Positions 6,153 through 9,023 of a stretch of 9,023 nucleotides of DNA are shown piece after piece. The notes under the pieces were generated by a model, which searched no databases, was not told where the DNA came from, and saw only the letters and a program-made list of their open reading frames with translations. The stretch spans positions 1-9,023 of the forward strand of contig JALTZH010000220.1 in NCBI GenBank assembly GCA_027051265.1, given 5' to 3'. The position numbers and the translations under genes were made by a program. The first letter of the stretch is position 1. Each line of letters begins with the position of its first letter. The stretch comes from an archaeon (GTDB lineage: Archaea > Hydrothermarchaeota > Hydrothermarchaeia > JALTZZ01 > JALUTC01).

Positions 6153-6752
6153 AATAATCTCATATCCACACTTTTCACATTTAATTTTACTATTTTTAAC
6201 ATCGTATATAATATTATTACATTTACATCTAACACCTTTAATTTCCGCAGGGATACCGTATGCGAGTGCATGGTTTGGGATATTTTTTGTGACGATTGAT
6301 CCTGCGCCTATTAATGAATATTTTCCAATTCTTACTGGTAATATAATTGAGCCACTACCTATGGAAGCGAAGTCTTCAACAATAGTTTCGAGGAGATTCC
6401 ACTCGTTTGTTATCATTTTACCGAATTCGTTTACAGCTCTTGGATATTTATCGTTTATAAATATTACACCATGTCCTATGAAAACGCCCTTCCCTATTTT
6501 TACGCCCTCACAAATGAAAGAATGGGACTGAATCTTACAGTTCTCCCCTATTATAACATTTTTCTGAATCTCAACGAATGGGCCTATTTTTGTATTTCTT
6601 CCAATTTTACATCCGTATAGGTTGCAAAAGCCAAATATCTTGCAGTTATCCTCTATTACAACATCATCCTGAATGAATGAATAAGGGCCTATATAAACGT
6701 TCTTACCAATCTTTGCTCTATTACTTATTATAGCTGTTGGATGTGTTACCAT
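6147..6752 (-). CDS. left-handed beta-helix sugar N-acyltransferase with C-terminal zinc ribbon (WbpD/WlbB-like)
   Basis: The protein has 201 residues. Residues 1-160 are isoleucine/valine-rich hexapeptide repeats (IGKNVYIG, IGRNTKIG, IGENCKIQ, IGKGVFIG, IGKYSLIG), the left-handed beta-helix of trimeric acyl-CoA transferases. The loop N100-D101-xx-P104-R105 is typical of the WbpD/WlbB group, which acetylate the 3-amino group of UDP-2-acetamido-3-amino-2,3-dideoxyuronic acids. After YGIPAEIKG comes a four-cysteine tail (C176, C178, C192, C195) that should bind one zinc; similar short zinc ribbons occur in this group. The enzyme is cytosolic. It starts inside the end of the dehydrogenase gene (7-bp overlap) behind a very strong ribosome site. 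The acyl donor is presumed to be acetyl-CoA. The exact sugar is inferred from the gene set. Confidence 0.88.
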   Translation of the reverse strand: MVTHPTAIISNRAKIGKNVYIGPYSFIQDDVVIEDNCKIFGFCNLYGCKIGRNTKIGPFVEIQKNVIIGENCKIQSHSFICEGVKIGKGVFIGHGVIFINDKYPRAVNEFGKMITNEWNLLETIVEDFASIGSGSIILPVRIGKYSLIGAGSIVTKNIPNHALAYGIPAEIKGVRCKCNNIIYDVKNSKIKCEKCGYEIIR

Positions 6753-7744
6753 TCTATTTCAACCTCCTTTCCCTCCCTTAAACTTTTATCACAGGCTTCC
6801 AATAACTTAACGACTTTTAATCCTTCGTATCCATCCACCAGAGGTTTTTTCTTATTTATTAGGCAGTCAACGATATGTTCAACCTCGATACGTAAAGGTT
6901 CTTTGTTTTCAATTTTAGGAACGTATATATCTCCGCTTCTATAAGTTGGGAAGAATGGGCTTTCCTTAGATAAGTCAACTTCGACACCTTTATCATAAAC
7001 CTTTACCTTTTCAAACGGATTCGTATCATCGTATAAAATCATTTTTTTATCACCCGCAATAATAATCTTTCTGATTTTAACCGGGGAGAGCCATGAGACA
7101 TGGATATGAGCTATGAATCCGTTATCATATCTTATCATGATATGTGCCAAATCTTCATAATACGGATGCTTATGTTTTGAGCCAATTGCTATTAAACTTT
7201 TTGGTTTGAAATTGAAGAGGAAGGTTAATATCGAAAAATCATGAGGGGCCAAATCCCAAATAACGTTTACATCCTTTTGTAAGAGACCGAGATTTATCCT
7301 TTCAGAATCGAAATACAGGGGTTTACCAATCTCGTTTATTATTTCCTTTATTTTTCTAACCGGTGGTGAGAAAACGAAGGTGTGATCGACGAAAATGTAT
7401 AAATTCAATTCCTTTGCAATTTCTATCAATTCCTCAGCATCCTTAACTTTTGTTGTCATTGGTTTTTCGATCAATACATTTTTTCCAGATTCTAAGCATT
7501 CCTTGGCAATTTTATAATGTGTTGCTGGAGGCGTTGCTATGCATATGAGATCTACCTTGTCGTCCTTTAATATTTCCTTATAATCCTTTGTAACTTTAAT
7601 ATTTGGATATCTCTTCTTTATCTTCATAAGGTTCTCTTCCAATAAATCACATGCATAAATTACTTTCGCATTATCCACCGCTTCAAAGTTCCTAACAAGA
7701 TTCGGCCCCCAATAACCTAGACCTATCACAGCTACGTTTATCAT
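6746..7744 (-). CDS. Gfo/Idh/MocA-family NAD(P)-dependent sugar-nucleotide dehydrogenase (WbpB/WlbA-like)
   Basis: The protein has 332 residues. The N-terminal Rossmann domain has GLGYWGPN (8-15) for the dinucleotide, D33 at the end of strand 2 (favouring NAD), ATPPATHY (70-77) and E93-K94-P95, the family's catalytic-lysine motif. The C-terminal domain has WDLAPHD (163-169), with D164 and H168 as the usual catalytic pair. This fits the WbpB/WlbA subgroup, which oxidises C3 of UDP-N-acetyl-glucosaminuronic acid. The acyltransferase and aminotransferase downstream complete that three-step path. It is the first gene of the minus-strand operon. Its ATG is only 12 bp from the divergent GT4 ATG, and I see no good TATA box at the expected distance; the promoter would have to lie inside the opposing gene. 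Confidence 0.9.
   Translation of the reverse strand: MINVAVIGLGYWGPNLVRNFEAVDNAKVIYACDLLEENLMKIKKRYPNIKVTKDYKEILKDDKVDLICIATPPATHYKIAKECLESGKNVLIEKPMTTKVKDAEELIEIAKELNLYIFVDHTFVFSPPVRKIKEIINEIGKPLYFDSERINLGLLQKDVNVIWDLAPHDFSILTFLFNFKPKSLIAIGSKHKHPYYEDLAHIMIRYDNGFIAHIHVSWLSPVKIRKIIIAGDKKMILYDDTNPFEKVKVYDKGVEVDLSKESPFFPTYRSGDIYVPKIENKEPLRIEVEHIVDCLINKKKPLVDGYEGLKVVKLLEACDKSLREGKEVEIEW
6761..6769 (-). promoter_or_regulatory. strong Shine-Dalgarno AAGGAGGTT of the acyltransferase gene
   Basis: AAGGAGGTT lies inside the end of the dehydrogenase gene, about eight bases before the ATG at 6752. It is the strongest ribosome site in the window and fixes this start. It also implies that the acyltransferase is translated at a high rate from the shared mRNA. 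Confidence 0.7.
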
Positions 7745-7756
7745 AATACTTAATAT

Positions 7757-8329
7757 ATGAAGAGTGCTGCAATATTACTAACTATTCATGGAAATTTTAA
7801 GGAAATGCTTACAAAAACGAAAGGAAGTATTTCAAGAATTAACGAATTTCTATTAATAAAAAAATTTTCTAAAAAATACAAAAAAGTATTTATATTTAGC
7901 GACGATAAAAAAGATTTCAGTCATATTTTGCCAAGAAATTGTATTCATATTAGATTGAAAAATTCTTTGATATATTTATTATTTGGATGGCTTATATTCC
8001 ATTACTATGTAAGAAGATATAAGATTAAAGTTGCCTATCTAGTAGGTTCTCCTGCATTACCATTGGTATTTTTAAAGCCAAAAAATGTTATAACGATTCT
8101 TGAATACAATTATCTTTGGAATTCTTCATATAGATATGATAAAAGCTTAACTCTAAGAAAAAAACTTATTAAAAATGGAATTACATCTTTTCTAATATCT
8201 CTATTGGAAAAATTTTTGGTCAGAAATTTTGTAAATTTTATAATAATAGGCACGCATGAAGCTTATGATTTTATATCAAAAAAATGTTATCTTACCGATA
8301 AGAAAAGGTGTAATATTGGATTGCTTTAA
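7757..8329 (+). CDS. GT4 glycosyltransferase, N-terminal half (frame broken near 8278-8284)
   Basis: This frame codes for 190 residues. Residues 1 to about 175 form the N-terminal Rossmann half of a GT-B enzyme: strand AAILLTIHGN, later VFIFSDD, VAYLVGSPALPLVF and the domain-end strand FIIIGTHEAYDFISK. The last 15 residues (CYLTDKKR...) do not fit the family, while the +1 frame continues it correctly, so the two frames together make one GT4 enzyme of about 376 residues. A seven-A run at 8278-8284 is the likely site; reading six A joins SK directly to NVILPIRKGV. On its own this part carries no donor-binding domain. Its ATG lies 12 bp from the divergent dehydrogenase start, with no clear ribosome site or well-placed TATA box. 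Confidence 0.75.
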   Translation: MKSAAILLTIHGNFKEMLTKTKGSISRINEFLLIKKFSKKYKKVFIFSDDKKDFSHILPRNCIHIRLKNSLIYLLFGWLIFHYYVRRYKIKVAYLVGSPALPLVFLKPKNVITILEYNYLWNSSYRYDKSLTLRKKLIKNGITSFLISLLEKFLVRNFVNFIIIGTHEAYDFISKKCYLTDKKRCNIGLL

Positions 8330-8888
8330 TCCGGATAAAATAAAACCTCACAAAATATATGATAAAATTAAAGGAAGAGTATTGGTTTTTATCGGTAGAT
8401 TGGTTCCAACAAAGGATCCGATAACTTTATTAAAAGCTTTTAGAATAGTCAAAAAATATTATAATGATGTAAAATTGATAATCTGTGGAGATGGTGAGTT
8501 AAAAAAATATTGTGAAAGGCTATCGGATAATGATGTTCATTTCTTAGGTTACGTGAAAGAAATACCTTCAATACTCAAAGGTGCAGATATATATGTTCAT
8601 CCATCCATATACGACCCTTCTCCACGTGCTTTACTTGAAGCAATGGCAATGGGTAAAGCTTGCGTTGCTACGATTGGAACAAAAGATTATTTGTTGGGAT
8701 GTGGTATATTAGTAAAACCAAAAAATCCAGAAATGTTAGCTAGAGCAATAATATATTTGTTGAAAAATAGAAAATTGATGAAAGAATTGGGTAAAAAAGC
8801 CAGAGAACGAATCTTAGAATATCATGATTACGAAAAAAATATAGAGTTTCTCATGGAAATTTTGGAAAGATTTTATGAAAGAAATTGA
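8256..8888 (+). CDS. GT4 glycosyltransferase, C-terminal donor-binding half (frame broken from the N-terminal half)
   Basis: The frame is open from an ATG at 8256, but genuine family sequence begins only around 8286 (NVILPIRKGVILDCFNPD, the interdomain linker). Then follow GRLVPTKDPITLLKAF, CGDGEL, HFLGYV, HPSIYDPSPRALLEAMAMG and CGILVKPKNPE. These are the standard GT4 donor-binding elements, with the E-x7-E-like acidic motif at the ALLEAM helix. The C-terminus is the usual long helix. It overlaps the N-terminal frame by 74 bp. It could be half of a frameshifted gene, an assembly indel, or a separately translated subunit, but no ribosome site precedes 8256. Its 3' end overlaps the epimerase gene by 14 bp. 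It probably adds a sugar to the same glycan as the core operon. Confidence 0.78.
   Translation: MKLMILYQKNVILPIRKGVILDCFNPDKIKPHKIYDKIKGRVLVFIGRLVPTKDPITLLKAFRIVKKYYNDVKLIICGDGELKKYCERLSDNDVHFLGYVKEIPSILKGADIYVHPSIYDPSPRALLEAMAMGKACVATIGTKDYLLGCGILVKPKNPEMLARAIIYLLKNRKLMKELGKKARERILEYHDYEKNIEFLMEILERFYERN
8278..8284 (+). other. seven-A run at the GT4 frame break
   Basis: Seven consecutive A occur exactly where the two GT4 frames exchange. Removing one A (or adding two) joins the halves into one continuous enzyme. Such runs are prone to replication slippage, polymerase slippage and sequencing error. Confidence 0.6.
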
Positions 8889-9023
8889 ACAAATATTGCA
8901 CGAATTAAATGAAAGTGAGAAGAAATTTTATGAGGAGAAAAGGGTACTCGTAACAGGTGGCGCAGGATTTTTAGGTTCATGGCTTTGCGAAACGTTGATT
9001 AGGTTAGGTTCGGAGGTTACGTG
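8875..9023 (+). CDS. extended SDR: NAD-dependent sugar-nucleotide epimerase/dehydratase, N-terminus only
   Basis: The frame starts at ATG 8875, overlaps the GT4 gene by 14 bp and runs off the right edge after 49 codons. After a charged helical lead of about 23 residues comes RVLVTGGAGFLGSWLCETL, the TGGxGFxG NAD-binding turn of extended short-chain dehydrogenases, and then IRLGSEV toward strand 2. Relatives include UDP-glucuronate decarboxylase, UDP-glucose 4-epimerase and dTDP-glucose dehydratase. The substrate cannot be told from the fragment. GGAAAG about 8 bases upstream may serve as a weak ribosome site. It probably supplies a nucleotide sugar to the same glycan pathway. Confidence 0.85.
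   Translation, partial: MKEIEQILHELNESEKKFYEEKRVLVTGGAGFLGSWLCETLIRLGSEVT

Noticed and set aside
6289-6531. Plus-strand frames opposite the acyltransferase and dehydrogenase (also 6741-6944)
   Set aside because: Low-quality peptide sequences, antisense to clear enzymes.
7746-7762. TTAATATATG as a TATA box for either divergent gene
   Set aside because: It overlaps the GT4 start codon, so transcription from it would begin inside either coding region.

Overview
The window is AT-rich DNA, most likely from an archaeon and perhaps a thermophile. The support is A/T-rich TATA-like boxes placed about 26 bases before starts, one apparently leaderless gene, GGTG/GGAGG ribosome sites, tightly overlapping genes, K/E/I-rich proteins and a KRFEQVD-type coiled-coil protein of a kind common in archaea. 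The lineage cannot be fixed from sequence alone.

Left flank (1-1346): a possible gene start running off the left edge, a small coiled-coil protein with five 21-bp tandem units, an intergenic stretch with a GC-rich hairpin resembling the right end/omegaRNA scaffold of TnpB-encoding IS200/IS605 elements, and a four-helix EamA/SMR-like membrane protein on the plus strand with its own leaderless-type promoter.

Core (1347-7744, minus strand): one compact operon, read right to left. It holds a Gfo/Idh/MocA dehydrogenase, a left-handed beta-helix N-acyltransferase with a C-terminal zinc ribbon, a small helical protein that could be an antitoxin, a PIN domain fused in frame to a DegT/DnrJ/EryC1/StrS aminotransferase, a GT2 glycosyltransferase, and an AsnB-type amidotransferase. 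It ends with a hidden 30-codon remnant of a second GT2 gene overlapping the end of asnB. Dehydrogenase, aminotransferase and acyltransferase match the WbpB/WbpE/WbpD (WlbA/C/B) set that makes UDP-2,3-diacetamido-2,3-dideoxyuronic acids. The AsnB-like enzyme may amidate the uronic acid. The locus is therefore probably for a surface polysaccharide or protein N-glycan.

Right flank (7757-9023, plus strand): a GT4 glycosyltransferase split into two reading frames at a seven-A run, overlapping the start of an extended SDR sugar-nucleotide epimerase/dehydratase that leaves the window. It starts only 12 bp from the divergent core operon.

The most interesting point is the toxin-antitoxin-like pair lying between two sugar-biosynthesis genes, with the PIN domain continuous with the aminotransferase. 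The aminotransferase has no ATG/GTG start of its own at the expected place. The window also carries several signs of rearrangement: the GT2 stub, the IS-like hairpin, the split GT4 and the promoterless divergent junction.
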